Positions 51,192-61,582 of a stretch of 64,000 nucleotides of DNA are shown here, in pieces. The notes under the pieces were generated by a model. That model saw nothing but the letters and a program-made list of their open reading frames with translations. It was not told where the DNA came from and ran no database searches. The DNA lies in assembly GCF_003387475.1 (NCBI RefSeq), contig NZ_QUNO01000025.1, positions 1 to 64,000 on the forward strand. Reading direction: 5' to 3'. The translations under genes were made by a program, and so were the position numbers. How positions within the stretch are numbered: position 1 is the first letter of the stretch; every line of letters starts with the position of its first letter. This stretch comes from Kutzneria buriramensis (lineage in GTDB: Bacteria; Actinomycetota; Actinomycetes; Mycobacteriales; Pseudonocardiaceae).

Positions 51192-52981
51192 CAGACCGCC
51201 ACCTCCTCGTCCTCGTCTTCGTCCAAAGTGGACAGCAGTCGCCGGTACTCGGCGTTGCCGGCTATCAGCTCGGAATGCGTTCCCACGGCGGCGATCCGAC
51301 CGTCCACCAGCATCGCCACCCGGTCGGCCAGCTGCACGGTGCTCGACCGGTGCGCGACGACCAGCGCCGTCACGTCCCGCAGCACGCGCCGCAGCGCGCG
51401 CTCCACCTCGCCCTCGGTGTGCACGTCCAAGGCGGACAGCGGGTCGTCCAGCACCAACACCGCCGGTTTGCCCACCACCGCGCGGGCCAGCGCCAGCCGC
51501 TGCCGCTGACCGCCGGACAGCGACAGGCCCTGCTCGCCGACGCGGGTCGCGATGCCCCACGGCAGCTTCTGCACGAACTCCTCGGCCTGGGCGACCCGCA
51601 GCGCCTCGTGCACGTCCTCGTCGGACGCGTCCGGGGTGCCCAGCGCCACGTTCTCCCGCACGCTGGCCGAGAACAGCACCGGCTCCTCGAACGCCGTCGC
51701 CACCACCCGTCGCAGGTCGTCCATGCGCAGGTCGCGGACGTCGACGCCGTCCACCGTCACGCGGCCGCCGGTGACGTCGGCCAGCCGGGCCACCAGCGTG
51801 GTCAGCGCCGTCTTGCCCGAGCCGGTGCCGCCGACAAGCGCCACCGTCTCGCCGGGACGGACGTCGAGGTCGATGCCCCGGAGAACCTCGCCCGTGCCGC
51901 CCTCGTAGGCGAAGTGGACATCCTCGAATACCAGGTGTCCGCGGACGTGGTCCGGTAGCTCCCGAGGACGTTCCGGCTCGACAACAGTGTTGATCTCATC
52001 CCGGACCTCCCAGTACCGGTCGCAGGCCGAGGCGGCCATGTTGGTCTCGGCCAGCAGCCAGCCGATCGAGTCGAACGGCCAGCGCAGGAACGTGCTGACG
52101 GTGATCGCCGCGACCAGCGTGCCCACGGTGAGGGTGCCGTCGGCGATGCCGATGCCGCCGACCGCCACCTCGCCGGCGATCGCCAGCTCCGGCAGGCTCA
52201 CCAGCACCGCCCACAGCGCGGCCATCACGCGGACCTTGTTCAGCTCCGCGCCGCGCAGCGACCGGGCCTGCACCAGGAACGACCGGGTCATGTCCGGGCC
52301 GCGGCCGAACGCCTTGAGCACGCGAATGCCCAGCACCGACTCCTCGACGGTGCTGGCCAGGTCGCCCTGGAGGTCCTGGGCCCGGCGCGCGTAGATCTTG
52401 TACTTGGTCTCGAACAGGTAGGACAACACCATCAGCGGGGCGCCGCAGGCGATCACGATCAGACCCAGCAGCGGCGACAGCGTGAGCAGCACGCCCACGC
52501 CGACCACCAGCACGGTGCTGTTGACCACCAGGAAGATCGCCGCGAAGGCGATGAACCGGCGCAGCGTGCTCAGGTCGTTCACCGCGCGCGAGAGCAGCTG
52601 GCCGGTCTGCCAGCGGTCGTGGAACGCCACCGGCAGCCGTTGCAGGTGGTGGTAGACGTCCTCCCGCAGCCGCATCTCCACGGTCGTGCTCGGCCGCACG
52701 TTGAGCCGGCGTCGCAGGTAGAACAGGCCGGCCTCGATCACGCCGAGGACCAGCACCAGGGTCACCAGCCATGGCAGCTTCCACAGCTCGTGGTGGGCCA
52801 CCGGGCCGTCGATGATCTGCTGGATGACCAGCGGGATGGCCAGTCCGGCCAGCATCGCGACCAGTGCCGCCGCCAGCGAGGCGTACAGGTCGAACCGCAC
52901 CGGACGCACGTAGGGCCACAGTCTGCGTAGCGTGGCGAAGGATGAGCGGTGGGTGACGGTCTGGGCGCCGTCGTCACTCAT
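51191..52981 (-). CDS. ABC exporter half-transporter, degenerate ATPase site
   Basis: 596 residues. Six-helix membrane domain (~25-320), then Walker A VGGTGSGKTALTTLVARL, signature LSLSGGQRQRLALARAV, and Walker B VLVLDDPLSALDVHTE. The catalytic Glu after Walker B is Asp here, as in the non-canonical subunit of heterodimeric exporters such as TM287/288 and BmrCD. H-switch AHRSSTVQLADRVAML. First gene of the pair; upstream lies the 301-bp region with the family 1 element. Confidence 0.92.
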   Translation of the reverse strand: MSDDGAQTVTHRSSFATLRRLWPYVRPVRFDLYASLAAALVAMLAGLAIPLVIQQIIDGPVAHHELWKLPWLVTLVLVLGVIEAGLFYLRRRLNVRPSTTVEMRLREDVYHHLQRLPVAFHDRWQTGQLLSRAVNDLSTLRRFIAFAAIFLVVNSTVLVVGVGVLLTLSPLLGLIVIACGAPLMVLSYLFETKYKIYARRAQDLQGDLASTVEESVLGIRVLKAFGRGPDMTRSFLVQARSLRGAELNKVRVMAALWAVLVSLPELAIAGEVAVGGIGIADGTLTVGTLVAAITVSTFLRWPFDSIGWLLAETNMAASACDRYWEVRDEINTVVEPERPRELPDHVRGHLVFEDVHFAYEGGTGEVLRGIDLDVRPGETVALVGGTGSGKTALTTLVARLADVTGGRVTVDGVDVRDLRMDDLRRVVATAFEEPVLFSASVRENVALGTPDASDEDVHEALRVAQAEEFVQKLPWGIATRVGEQGLSLSGGQRQRLALARAVVGKPAVLVLDDPLSALDVHTEGEVERALRRVLRDVTALVVAHRSSTVQLADRVAMLVDGRIAAVGTHSELIAGNAEYRRLLSTLDEDEDEEVAV

Positions 52982-53282
52982 TCGACAATCCCCCTTCGAG
53001 TTTCACCTCGACCATACGTAGGACCCCTGACAAGGACGACCGAATTTCCGGGCCTGACGGGCAGCCTGCGAGTTCCAGCGCGGTGGAGGTCAAGGCGATG
53101 TGACGCGGCTTTCGGCCGGGCGAGGCCGCGCCGATGGCAGGACCGCAGGCTCGTTCGCATGCCGCGGGTGACGAACCCCCGCCCGAGTCTCGCGGCATGC
53201 GAACGAGACAGGGGAAGGCATTGGCTTGAAGGCGGCCGAGCTCCGCGCGGAACGCGCGGCAAAAGCAGAGCATGATGGGGCC
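52982..53282. other. Divergent intergenic region carrying the hairpin element
   Basis: The 301-bp gap between the ABC exporter (minus) and a small gene (plus). Nearly half is the family 1 element at 53120-53264, whose conserved edge lies 18 bp before the small gene. The remaining ~140 bp next to the ABC gene should hold its promoter; I see no clear dyad there. Confidence 0.6.
53120..53264 (-). repeat. Intergenic hairpin element, family 1, copy B
   Basis: On the minus strand: a 22-bp block at 53264-53243 identical to 191-212; TTCCCCTGTCTC at 53216-53205 (11 of 12 matching copy A); a perfect 17-bp stem (53150-53166 with 53191-53207) unrelated in sequence to that of copy A; GAGCCTGCGGTCC at 53152-53140, identical to copy A; six bases; then CGGCGCGGCCTCGC at 53133-53120 (13 of 14). 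Here the element sits between divergent genes, so it cannot simply be a terminator. Confidence 0.8.
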
Positions 53283-53510
53283 ATGACGCGACCCGAGTCG
53301 GTGCACTACCTGCGCACGGAGCCGACGATGGCGTTCCCGGAGGGGCGGCTGCTGGCCCGCCGGCAGCGCCAGCTCTACCTGCTGGCGCCGGACGGCTGGA
53401 CGCGGCTCGGCGACGACCGTCCGATCGACGCCAAGCCGCTGACCCGCCAGGAGGCGGAGGACTGGTGCGAGCGCGAAGGCATCGACTGGCAGGCCTTCGA
53501 ACAGCTCTGA
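53283..53510 (+). CDS. Small conserved hypothetical protein
   Basis: 75 residues from an ATG; the 19 in-frame upstream codons lie in the repeat element. Sequence is soluble and mixed (YLRTEPTMAFPEGRLLARRQRQLYLLAPDGWTRLGDD, then PLTRQEAEDWCEREGIDWQAFEQL). The C-terminal WCEREGI pattern is typical of a family of small actinobacterial proteins without known function. Converges on sepH, 9 bp apart. Confidence 0.7.
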   Translation: MTRPESVHYLRTEPTMAFPEGRLLARRQRQLYLLAPDGWTRLGDDRPIDAKPLTRQEAEDWCEREGIDWQAFEQL

Positions 53511-53519
53511 CCTAGTCGG

Positions 53520-54593
53520 TCACCGCTGCGAGCGCACCCCGAGCAGCACGTCCTCCCAGGACGGCACGATCGGGTGATTCTTCTTGCCGCGCCGTGGCGG
53601 GGCCTCCGCCTTGCGGGCGGCGGGCTGCGCCTCGGGCTGGGCCGCCGGCTGCTGCTTGGGCTGGGGCTGCTGCTTGGGCTGGGGCTGCTGCTTGGGCTGG
53701 GGCTGCTGCTTGGGCTGCGGCGCCTGGGCCGCGGGCGGCTGCTCCACCGGCTCCGGATCGGTGATCTCCGGGGCAGGGGCCGGCGCCGGCTGCGGCGGCT
53801 CGACGCGCGCGGTCTCCGGCTCCGGCGCCACCGGCTGGTGGGCGACGGGCTGGTGCACGACCGGCTGATGCGCGACGGGCTGGGCGGCCGCCGGCTCCGG
53901 CTGCTGCTCGGGCACCACCGGCGGGGCCGGCGGCGTCGGGGCGGCCTGGTGCTCCAGCTCCAGCGCCTGCCGGGCCAGCTCCGTGACCGGCCGCACGGTG
54001 CGCAGCGGCCGGTTCGGCGACGGGTCCAGCAGGTCGATGGCGTGGTCGTCGATCGGCGACACGGTGCCGCCGTGCGCGCCGGGGTGGAACGTCCAGTGCG
54101 CGCGGTTCTCCGACCGGCCGGCCTGCCAGTGCGCCTGGATGATCCACTTGCCGTCCTCGCCGCGCCACGAGTCCCAGCTGACCGCGGCGTAGTCCTGGCC
54201 GCGCAGCCCGAACGAGTGGGCGATGACCTCGCCGAGGGTCTGCACGTCCGGCCCGTCCTCGCGGATGGGGTGGGCGCGCTGGGCCAGCTCGGCGGTGCGG
54301 GAACGCTCCAGCAGCACGGGGTAGGCGAACCGCTCGATGCGGTGCGTCGGCATGTTGGCTGCGGCGGCGACCTGCTCCACCGACTCGCCGGCGCGGATGC
54401 GGGCCTGGATCTCGCGGGGACGCATCTGGACGTCGGACTCGGCGGCGATCTGGCCGAGGCGCGCGACATCGCCGCGCGCGGCGGCGCGCAGGCGCTCGTC
54501 GCAGGGGATCGTGTAACGCTCGCCGCGAACGGGGTCTTCGCAGATGACGGATGTGCCGTCGTCGTCGAGCCCGACGACTCGCAGCGCTCGCAT
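53520..54593 (-). CDS. sepH: Septation protein SepH
   Basis: 357 residues from the ATG of MRALRVVGLDDDGTSVICED, with GGGGAGG upstream. The N-terminal DUF3071 region (~1-170) includes RAAARGDVARLGQIAAESDVQMRPREIQARIRAGESVEQVAAAANMPTHRIERFAYPVLLER, a helix-turn-helix-like segment. SepH activates FtsZ assembly during division in actinobacteria. The C-terminal half is a disordered Pro/Gln/Ala region with about four tandem copies of QQPQPK (18-bp DNA repeats at ~53650-53715). A basic tail ends IVPSWEDVLLGVRSQR. Equivalent to Rv0883c, next to serC as there. Confidence 0.9.
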   Translation of the reverse strand: MRALRVVGLDDDGTSVICEDPVRGERYTIPCDERLRAAARGDVARLGQIAAESDVQMRPREIQARIRAGESVEQVAAAANMPTHRIERFAYPVLLERSRTAELAQRAHPIREDGPDVQTLGEVIAHSFGLRGQDYAAVSWDSWRGEDGKWIIQAHWQAGRSENRAHWTFHPGAHGGTVSPIDDHAIDLLDPSPNRPLRTVRPVTELARQALELEHQAAPTPPAPPVVPEQQPEPAAAQPVAHQPVVHQPVAHQPVAPEPETARVEPPQPAPAPAPEITDPEPVEQPPAAQAPQPKQQPQPKQQPQPKQQPQPKQQPAAQPEAQPAARKAEAPPRRGKKNHPIVPSWEDVLLGVRSQR

Positions 54594-54778
54594 CCCGGCC
54601 TCCCCGATCTGTCGCCTCGCCAACTGCCAACGGTAGTTCGGCGCGCCTACTTGACGACGTAGGCGCGCCGAGACTAACGCCATCCGACCATGATCCTGCC
54701 GGATTTACTAGCTAAGACGCATGATGAGCCGGAAAGGTTCACCGTTACGGACCGTGTTTCTCAGTCCGCTGCCAGGAA

Positions 54779-56035
<1,257 letters not shown>

Positions 56036-56578
56036 TCACGGATCGGTCAGATCGGCCAGCAGCACGGCCTGCGCGCTCAGCGTGATGTCGTCCCAGCCGT
56101 CCGGCGGCAGCTCCAGCAGGCGCCGCACCCGCTGCCGGTTGGTCAGCAGCTGCATCAGCGTGGCGTCGTCCACCGCGTCGGCGGTGTCGAAGCCGCGGTA
56201 GAACCGGCTCAGGCCCTCGCTGAACCAGGTCAGCGCCCCGTCCAGGTCGCCCGCCTCCTCCAGCACCTCGCCGCCGCTGACGTACGCGAACGGGTCGTCC
56301 GGGTGCGACCGCCGTAATTCCGCCAGCGCGCGCAGCGCCTCGTCCGGGCGGCCGGTGTCGAACAGGAATCCCGCGTAGTAGCTGCGGGCGTCGCCGACCA
56401 CGTGCCCGCCGTCCGCGATCGCCTCGGCGAACAGCTCCCCGGCGCGGTCCGACCGGCCCGCCGCCGCCCAGCTCTCCGCCGCCTCCACCAGATACTGCGC
56501 CCGCTCAGCCGGGACCAGCGCCGCCAGCCGCTCGGCCTCGACCGCCTCCGCAGCCCTCGCGGCCCTCCCGTCCCGCAT
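56036..56578 (-). CDS. TPR-like hypothetical protein
   Basis: 180 residues, largely helical with TPR-like units: RAQYLVEAAESWAAAGRSDRAGELFAEAIADGG, ARSYYAGFLFDTGRPDEALRALAELRRSHPDDP, and GEVLEEAGDLDGALTWFSEGLSRF. Probable protein-protein interaction scaffold; partners unknown. Stands alone on the minus strand between citrate synthase and serC. Confidence 0.75.
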   Translation of the reverse strand: MRDGRAARAAEAVEAERLAALVPAERAQYLVEAAESWAAAGRSDRAGELFAEAIADGGHVVGDARSYYAGFLFDTGRPDEALRALAELRRSHPDDPFAYVSGGEVLEEAGDLDGALTWFSEGLSRFYRGFDTADAVDDATLMQLLTNRQRVRRLLELPPDGWDDITLSAQAVLLADLTDP

Positions 56579-56679
56579 TTGTGGAGGCTAGCCGGTGAGA
56601 GCGCGCTCAAACGCCACCTCAGAGAGTGGTTCCGACCCCGTGACTCTTCGCCCCGTTCACCCGATCGGCTCAACTCCTT

Positions 56680-56734
56680 TGCCACATGCGCTTCGCACTT
56701 GCCTTCAGAAGCCACATGCGAAGCGCATGTGGCA
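56680..56734. terminator. Hairpin with three copies of a half-arm
   Basis: Perfect 18-bp stem, 56680-56697 with 56717-56734. The right arm overlaps a second palindrome, GCCACATGCG (56711-56720) with CGCATGTGGC (56724-56733), so the 10-mer occurs three times and two alternative stems compete. On the minus strand a run of T (complement of 56736-56740) precedes the stem. Lies ~36 bp downstream of the citrate synthase stop. Confidence 0.7.
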
Positions 56735-56769
56735 GAAAAAGGGTCGCTGGGGAGGGTGATGGCGACGGG

Positions 56770-57876
56770 TCAGTTGTGGGCGATGGTGTCCCAGCCCTCG
56801 ACCTCGTCCGGCTTGCGGGCGGCGGGGCCGATGTACTGGGCGGAGGGGCGGACCAGGCGGCCGGTGCGCTTCTGCTCCAGGATGTGCGCGCACCAGCCGG
56901 CGGTGCGGGCGCAGGTGAACATGGCCGGCATCATGTGCGGCGGGACCTCGGCGAAGTCGAGGATCACGGCCGCCCAGAACTCGACGTTGGTCTCGATGGC
57001 ACGGTCGGGTCGGCGCTCCCGGAGCTCGGCCAGCGCCGCCTGCTCCAGGGCGTTGGCGACCTCGTAGCGGGCGGCGCCGAGCTCTTGGCAGGTGCGGCGG
57101 AGCACCCGGGCCCGGGGGTCCTCGGCGCGGTAGACGCGGTGGCCGAAGCCCATCAGCCGCTCGCCCCGGTCGAGGATGCCGGCGACGACGGCGCGGGCAT
57201 CGCCGACCCGTTCGACCTCTTCGATCATCGGCAGCACCCGGGCGGGCGCGCCGCCGTGCAGCGGCCCGGACATGGCGCCGATGGCCCCGGACATTGAGGC
57301 GGCGACGTCGGCGCCGGTGGAGGCGATGACCCGCGCGGTGAAGGTGGAGGCGTTCATGCCGTGCTCGGCGGCGGAGACGAAGTAGGCGTCGATGGCCTTG
57401 ACGTGCGCCGGGTCGGGCTCGCCGCGCCACCGGGTCATGAACCGCTCGGTGATCGTCCGGCTCTCGTCGATACGCCGCTGCGACACCGCGGCCCGGCCGA
57501 TGCCGCGGGCGGACTGGGCCACATAGGACAGGGCCATCACGGACGCCCGGGCCAGCTGCTCGCGGGCCTGCTCGTCGGTGATGTCCAACAGCGGCTGGTA
57601 GCCCCAGATCGGCGCGAGCATGGCCAGGGCGGCCTGCACGTCGACCCGCACGTCCCCGGTGTGCACGGGGATCGGGAACGGCTCGGCGGGCGGCAGCCCG
57701 GGCCCGAACCGGCCGTCCACGAGCAGCGCCCACACGTTGCCGAACGTCACACGTCCGGCTAGATCCTCGATGTCCACGCCGCGATACCGCAGCGCGCCGC
57801 CGTCGCGGTCGGGCTCGGCGATCTCGGTGCGGAACGCGACGACGCCCTCGAGCCCTGGCCGGAATCCGTCCTCCAT
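56770..57876 (-). CDS. citA: Citrate synthase 2 (CitA type)
   Basis: 368 residues from the ATG of MEDGFRPGLEGVVAFRTEIAEPD; upstream codons in the frame are rejected. Condenses oxaloacetate and acetyl-CoA (or acts as a methylcitrate synthase). Catalytic motifs: GMNASTFTARVIASTGADVAASMSGAIGAMSGPLHGGAP (His), LMGFGHRVYRAEDPRA (His), and a C-terminal NVEFWAAVILDFAEVPPHMMPAMFTCARTAGWCAHILEQ with Asp and Arg. Equivalent to Rv0889c. Divergent from the urease operon. Confidence 0.93.
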   Translation of the reverse strand: MEDGFRPGLEGVVAFRTEIAEPDRDGGALRYRGVDIEDLAGRVTFGNVWALLVDGRFGPGLPPAEPFPIPVHTGDVRVDVQAALAMLAPIWGYQPLLDITDEQAREQLARASVMALSYVAQSARGIGRAAVSQRRIDESRTITERFMTRWRGEPDPAHVKAIDAYFVSAAEHGMNASTFTARVIASTGADVAASMSGAIGAMSGPLHGGAPARVLPMIEEVERVGDARAVVAGILDRGERLMGFGHRVYRAEDPRARVLRRTCQELGAARYEVANALEQAALAELRERRPDRAIETNVEFWAAVILDFAEVPPHMMPAMFTCARTAGWCAHILEQKRTGRLVRPSAQYIGPAARKPDEVEGWDTIAHN

Positions 57877-57973
57877 GGCGCAACCCTGCACCCCGAACGG
57901 CTGATCGGCAATCGCAGGTAAACATCGTGTTGCCGTCGCCACAGGGCGGTCACCGCGTGTTAGATCTCTTGCC

Positions 57974-58276
57974 ATGCACCTGACGCCGCACGAACGGGAC
58001 AAGCTGCTGGTGCACGTCGCCGCGGACGTGGCGCGCCGCCGGCTGGACCGTGGGGTGCTGCTGAACTACCCGGAGGCGGTCGCGCTGATCACCGACCACG
58101 TGCTGGAGGGCGCGCGGGACGGCGAGTCGGTGGCCGACCTGATGGCCAGCGGCCGGCAGGTGCTGCGCCGCGACCAGGTGCAGCCGGGCATTCCGGAGAT
58201 GCTGGACTCCGTGCAGGTGGAGGCCACCTTCCCGGACGGCACGAAGCTGGTCACCGTGCACGACCCGATCGCGTGA
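57974..58276 (+). CDS. ureA: Urease gamma subunit
   Basis: 100 residues. [23 protein letters not shown] start, [57 protein letters not shown] end, all typical. Smallest structural subunit of nickel urease, which hydrolyses urea to ammonia and carbamate. First of six collinear genes ureABCFGD with gaps of 7 bp or overlaps. No ureE, as is usual in actinobacteria, and no urea transporter is visible. Confidence 0.97.
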   Translation: MHLTPHERDKLLVHVAADVARRRLDRGVLLNYPEAVALITDHVLEGARDGESVADLMASGRQVLRRDQVQPGIPEMLDSVQVEATFPDGTKLVTVHDPIA

Positions 58277-58283
58277 GGGGCCG

Positions 58284-58589
58284 ATGATTCCAGGCGAGAT
58301 CGTTCCCGGCGACGAGCCGGTGGAGCTGAACCCGGGCCGCGAGCGCACGGTGCTGACGGTGGTGAACGCGGCGGACCGGCCGGTGCAGGTCGGCTCGCAC
58401 TACCACTTCGCGGCGGCCAACCCGGGGCTGGAGTTCGACCGGAAAGCCGCCTGGGGCAAGCGATTGGACGTGCCGGCGGGCACGTCCGTCCGATTCGAGC
58501 CGGGCGTGGAGCGCGAGGTGACGCTGGTGCCGATCGCCGGCCACCGCGTGGTGCCGGGCCTGCGCAGGGAATGGTCGGGGGCACTGTGA
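58284..58589 (+). CDS. ureB: Urease beta subunit
   Basis: 101 residues. [53 protein letters not shown] and [35 protein letters not shown] are the canonical urease beta sequence. Structural subunit placed 7 bp after ureA. Its TGA overlaps the ureC GTG. Confidence 0.97.
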   Translation: MIPGEIVPGDEPVELNPGRERTVLTVVNAADRPVQVGSHYHFAAANPGLEFDRKAAWGKRLDVPAGTSVRFEPGVEREVTLVPIAGHRVVPGLRREWSGAL

Positions 58590-60289
58590 CGAGCATCGAC
58601 CGGCGCCGGTACGCGGAGCTGTTCGGCCCGACCACCGGCGACCGGATCCGGCTGGCCGACACGAACCTGCTGGTCGAGGTCACCGAGGACCGCAGCCGGG
58701 GCGCGGGTTCCGGCGACGAGGTGGTGTTCGGCGGCGGCAAGGTGATCCGCGAGTCGATGGGCCAGGGCATGGCGACCCGGGCCGACGGCGCGCCGGACGT
58801 GGTGATCACCGGCGCCGTGATCCTCGACCACTGGGGCGTGGTCAAGGCCGACGTGGGCATTCGCGACGGCCGGATCGTCGGCATCGGCAAGGCCGGCAAT
58901 CCGGACACCATGGACGGCGTGGACCCGGCGCTGGTGATCGGCCCGTCCACGGAGATCGTGGCCGGCAACGGGAAGATCCTCACCGCCGGCGGCATCGACT
59001 GCCACGTGCACTTCATCTGCCCGCAGCTGGTGGACCAGGCGCTGGCGGCCGGCCTGACCACGCTGATCGGCGGCGGCACCGGGCCGGCGGAGGGCACGAA
59101 GGCGACCACAGTGACACCGGGATCCTGGAACCTGGCGCGGATGCTGGCGTCGATGGACTACCAGCCGGTGAACGTCCTGTTGCTGGGCAAGGGAAACACC
59201 GTCAGCGAGGAGGGGCTCTGGGAGCAGCTTCGCGGCGGCGCGGGCGGGTTCAAGCTGCACGAGGACTGGGGCACCACGCCGGCGGTGATCGACGCGGCGC
59301 TGCGGGTGGCGGACGCTTCGGGCGTTCAGGTGGCGATCCACACCGACACGTTGAACGAGGCCGGCTTCGTCGAGTCCACAGTGGACGCCATCGGCGGCCG
59401 GTCGATCAACGCCTACCACACCGAGGGCGCCGGCGGCGGGCACGCGCCGGACATCATCAAGGTGGTCGGCGAGCCGAACGTGCTGCCCTCGTCGACGAAC
59501 CCGACGCGGCCGCACACCGTGAACACCCTCGACGAGCACCTGGACATGCTGGTGGTCTGCCACCACCTGAACCCGTCGGTGCCGGAGGACCTGGCGTTCG
59601 CGGAGAGCCGGATCCGACCGACCACCATCGCCGCCGAGGACCTGCTGCACGACATCGGCGCCATCTCGATGATCAGCTCCGACTCGCAGGCGATGGGCCG
59701 GATCGGCGAGGTGATCATCCGCACCTGGCAGACGGCGCACGTGATGAAGGAGCGCCGGGGTGTGTTGGGCGACAACGAGAGGGCGCAGCGGTACGTCGCC
59801 AAGTACACGATCAACCCGGCCATCGCGCACGGCATCGACCACGAGGTCGGGTCGGTGGAGGTCGGCAAGCTCGCGGATCTCGTGCTGTGGGAGCCGAAGT
59901 TCTTCGGCGTGCGGCCGCACATGGTGCTGAAGGGCGGCTTCGCGGCGTGGGCGGCGATGGGCGACGCGAACGCGTCCATCCCGACGCCGCAGCCGGTGCT
60001 GGCGCGGCCGATGTTCGGCGCGGCGCCACGGGTTGCGGCGGCGAGCAGCGTGCATTTCGTCTCGCAGGCGGCGATCGACGACGGCCTGGCGGAGAAGTTG
60101 GGGCTCTCAAGGCCCCTGCTGTCGGTCGCCGACACTCGTCGGCGCGGCAAGGCGGACATGGTTCTGAACGACACGCTGCCGCGGGTGACCGTCGACCCGG
60201 ACAGCTTCGCCGTGCACGTGGACGGCGAGCTCGTCGAGCCGCATCCGGTGACGGAACTGCCCATGTCCCAACGCTATTTCCTGTTCTGA
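58586..60289 (+). CDS. ureC: Urease alpha subunit (catalytic)
   Basis: 567 residues from the GTG overlapping the ureB stop; this matches the usual UreC start ([20 protein letters not shown]). Active-site motifs: HVHFICP (first Ni His pair), [10 protein letters not shown] with the Lys to be carbamylated, [10 protein letters not shown], and [12 protein letters not shown], which supply further Ni His residues, and [16 protein letters not shown] with the last Asp. The mobile flap lies at [21 protein letters not shown] with its His. Complete with no sign of decay. Confidence 0.97.
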   Translation: MTSIDRRRYAELFGPTTGDRIRLADTNLLVEVTEDRSRGAGSGDEVVFGGGKVIRESMGQGMATRADGAPDVVITGAVILDHWGVVKADVGIRDGRIVGIGKAGNPDTMDGVDPALVIGPSTEIVAGNGKILTAGGIDCHVHFICPQLVDQALAAGLTTLIGGGTGPAEGTKATTVTPGSWNLARMLASMDYQPVNVLLLGKGNTVSEEGLWEQLRGGAGGFKLHEDWGTTPAVIDAALRVADASGVQVAIHTDTLNEAGFVESTVDAIGGRSINAYHTEGAGGGHAPDIIKVVGEPNVLPSSTNPTRPHTVNTLDEHLDMLVVCHHLNPSVPEDLAFAESRIRPTTIAAEDLLHDIGAISMISSDSQAMGRIGEVIIRTWQTAHVMKERRGVLGDNERAQRYVAKYTINPAIAHGIDHEVGSVEVGKLADLVLWEPKFFGVRPHMVLKGGFAAWAAMGDANASIPTPQPVLARPMFGAAPRVAAASSVHFVSQAAIDDGLAEKLGLSRPLLSVADTRRRGKADMVLNDTLPRVTVDPDSFAVHVDGELVEPHPVTELPMSQRYFLF

Positions 60290-60912
60290 TGACGTCCGTG
60301 CGGCTCGTGCTGGCCGATTCCCGGTTCCCGGGCGGCGGCCACGCGCATTCTGGCGGCGTCGAGGAGGCGGCGGCGCGCGGGTTGATCACCGACGAGACCA
60401 GCCTGAAGTCCTTTCTTTACGGCCGGTTGCGCACCAACGGCCTGGTGTCGGCGGCCTTCGCCGCCGCGGCCGTCGGCGGCGACTGGTTCACCTTGGACGT
60501 CGAGCTGGACGCTCGAACGCCGTCGCCGGCGCAGCGAGCGGCGTCGAGGGCCCAGGGCAGGAGCACCCTGAGGGCCGGCCGAGTGGCCTGGCCGTCGCCG
60601 CGACTCGACGCGCTTTCCCAGCCACACCATGCCATCGCCATCGGCGCGTTGGTCGATGTCGCCGGCGGCACACCCGAGGAGGCGGCCGAATGTGCCGCCT
60701 ACCTGTCGGTGAGCGGGCCGGCCAGCGCCGCGGTGCGGCTGCTCGGGCTGGATCCCTTCCGTGTCAACGCGATCGTGGCACAACTGGATATCGCCGCCGT
60801 CACGGAGGAGGCCCTGAGCGGCCTGCCGATGCTCGGCGCGCCCGCGCTGGACCTGTTCGCCGACTCCCACGCCCGGATCCACCAGCAGGAGGTGCGTCTC
60901 TTTGTCAGCTGA
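60289..60912 (+). CDS. ureF: Urease accessory protein UreF
   Basis: 207 residues; ATG overlaps the ureC stop (TGATG). All-helical GTPase-activating partner of UreG in nickel insertion. [30 protein letters not shown] (matching the family LxDSxFPxGxxxHSxGLE pattern), [52 protein letters not shown]. Typical length for the short actinobacterial type. Confidence 0.92.
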   Translation: MTSVRLVLADSRFPGGGHAHSGGVEEAAARGLITDETSLKSFLYGRLRTNGLVSAAFAAAAVGGDWFTLDVELDARTPSPAQRAASRAQGRSTLRAGRVAWPSPRLDALSQPHHAIAIGALVDVAGGTPEEAAECAAYLSVSGPASAAVRLLGLDPFRVNAIVAQLDIAAVTEEALSGLPMLGAPALDLFADSHARIHQQEVRLFVS

Positions 60913-61582
60913 CCACGAGCACCCGGTCTCGTTCGACCCCACGGTCATCGCGCACGACCATCACGAGCAGCCGGCCGCCGCCGGCCGCGCGGTGCGCATC
61001 GGCATCGGCGGGCCGGTCGGCAGCGGCAAGACCGCGCTGGTCGCCGCGCTGTGCCGGGCGCTCGGCGACGAGATCGAGCTGGCCGTGGTGACCAACGACA
61101 TCTACACCACCGAGGACGCCGACTTCCTGCGGCGGGCCGGCGTGCTGGACCCGGCGCGGATCGAGGCGGTGCAGACCGGCTGCTGCCCGCACACCGCGAT
61201 CCGCGACGACATCAGCGCCAACCTCGACGCCGTCGAGGCGCTGGAAACACGGTTTCCGGGACTCGAACTCGTGATCATCGAGAGCGGCGGCGACAACCTC
61301 ACTGCCACCTTCAGCCGCGGGCTGGTGGACCGGCAGGTGTTCGTGGTGGACGTGGCCGGCGGCGACAAGGTCCCCCGAAAGGGTGGTCCTGGCGTCACCA
61401 CCGCGGACCTGTTGGTGATCAACAAGATCGACCTGGCCGAGCTGGTCGGCGCCGACCTGGACGTGATGACGTCCGACGCGCACCGGATGCGCAACCACCG
61501 GCTGCCGGTGATCGCCCAGTCCCTGACCCGCACGCCGGACGCCCCCGAGGTGGCCGACTGGGTGCGCAAGCAGTTGGCCTGA
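60902..61582 (+). CDS. ureG: Urease accessory GTPase UreG
   Basis: 226 residues from a TTG, which overlaps the end of ureF; no ATG or GTG lies between there and the P-loop region at a suitable position. A His-rich N-terminus ([19 protein letters not shown]) may bind nickel. P-loop [11 protein letters not shown], nickel-binding CPHTAIRDD (CPH motif), [12 protein letters not shown], and [16 protein letters not shown] base specificity. SIMIBI-class GTPase that drives urease metallation. Rare start codon may tune expression. Confidence 0.95.
   Translation: MSADHEHPVSFDPTVIAHDHHEQPAAAGRAVRIGIGGPVGSGKTALVAALCRALGDEIELAVVTNDIYTTEDADFLRRAGVLDPARIEAVQTGCCPHTAIRDDISANLDAVEALETRFPGLELVIIESGGDNLTATFSRGLVDRQVFVVDVAGGDKVPRKGGPGVTTADLLVINKIDLAELVGADLDVMTSDAHRMRNHRLPVIAQSLTRTPDAPEVADWVRKQLA

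Noticed and set aside
58400-60055. 551-codon minus-strand frame opposite ureC
   Set aside because: His/Arg/Val-rich shadow of a textbook ureC gene.
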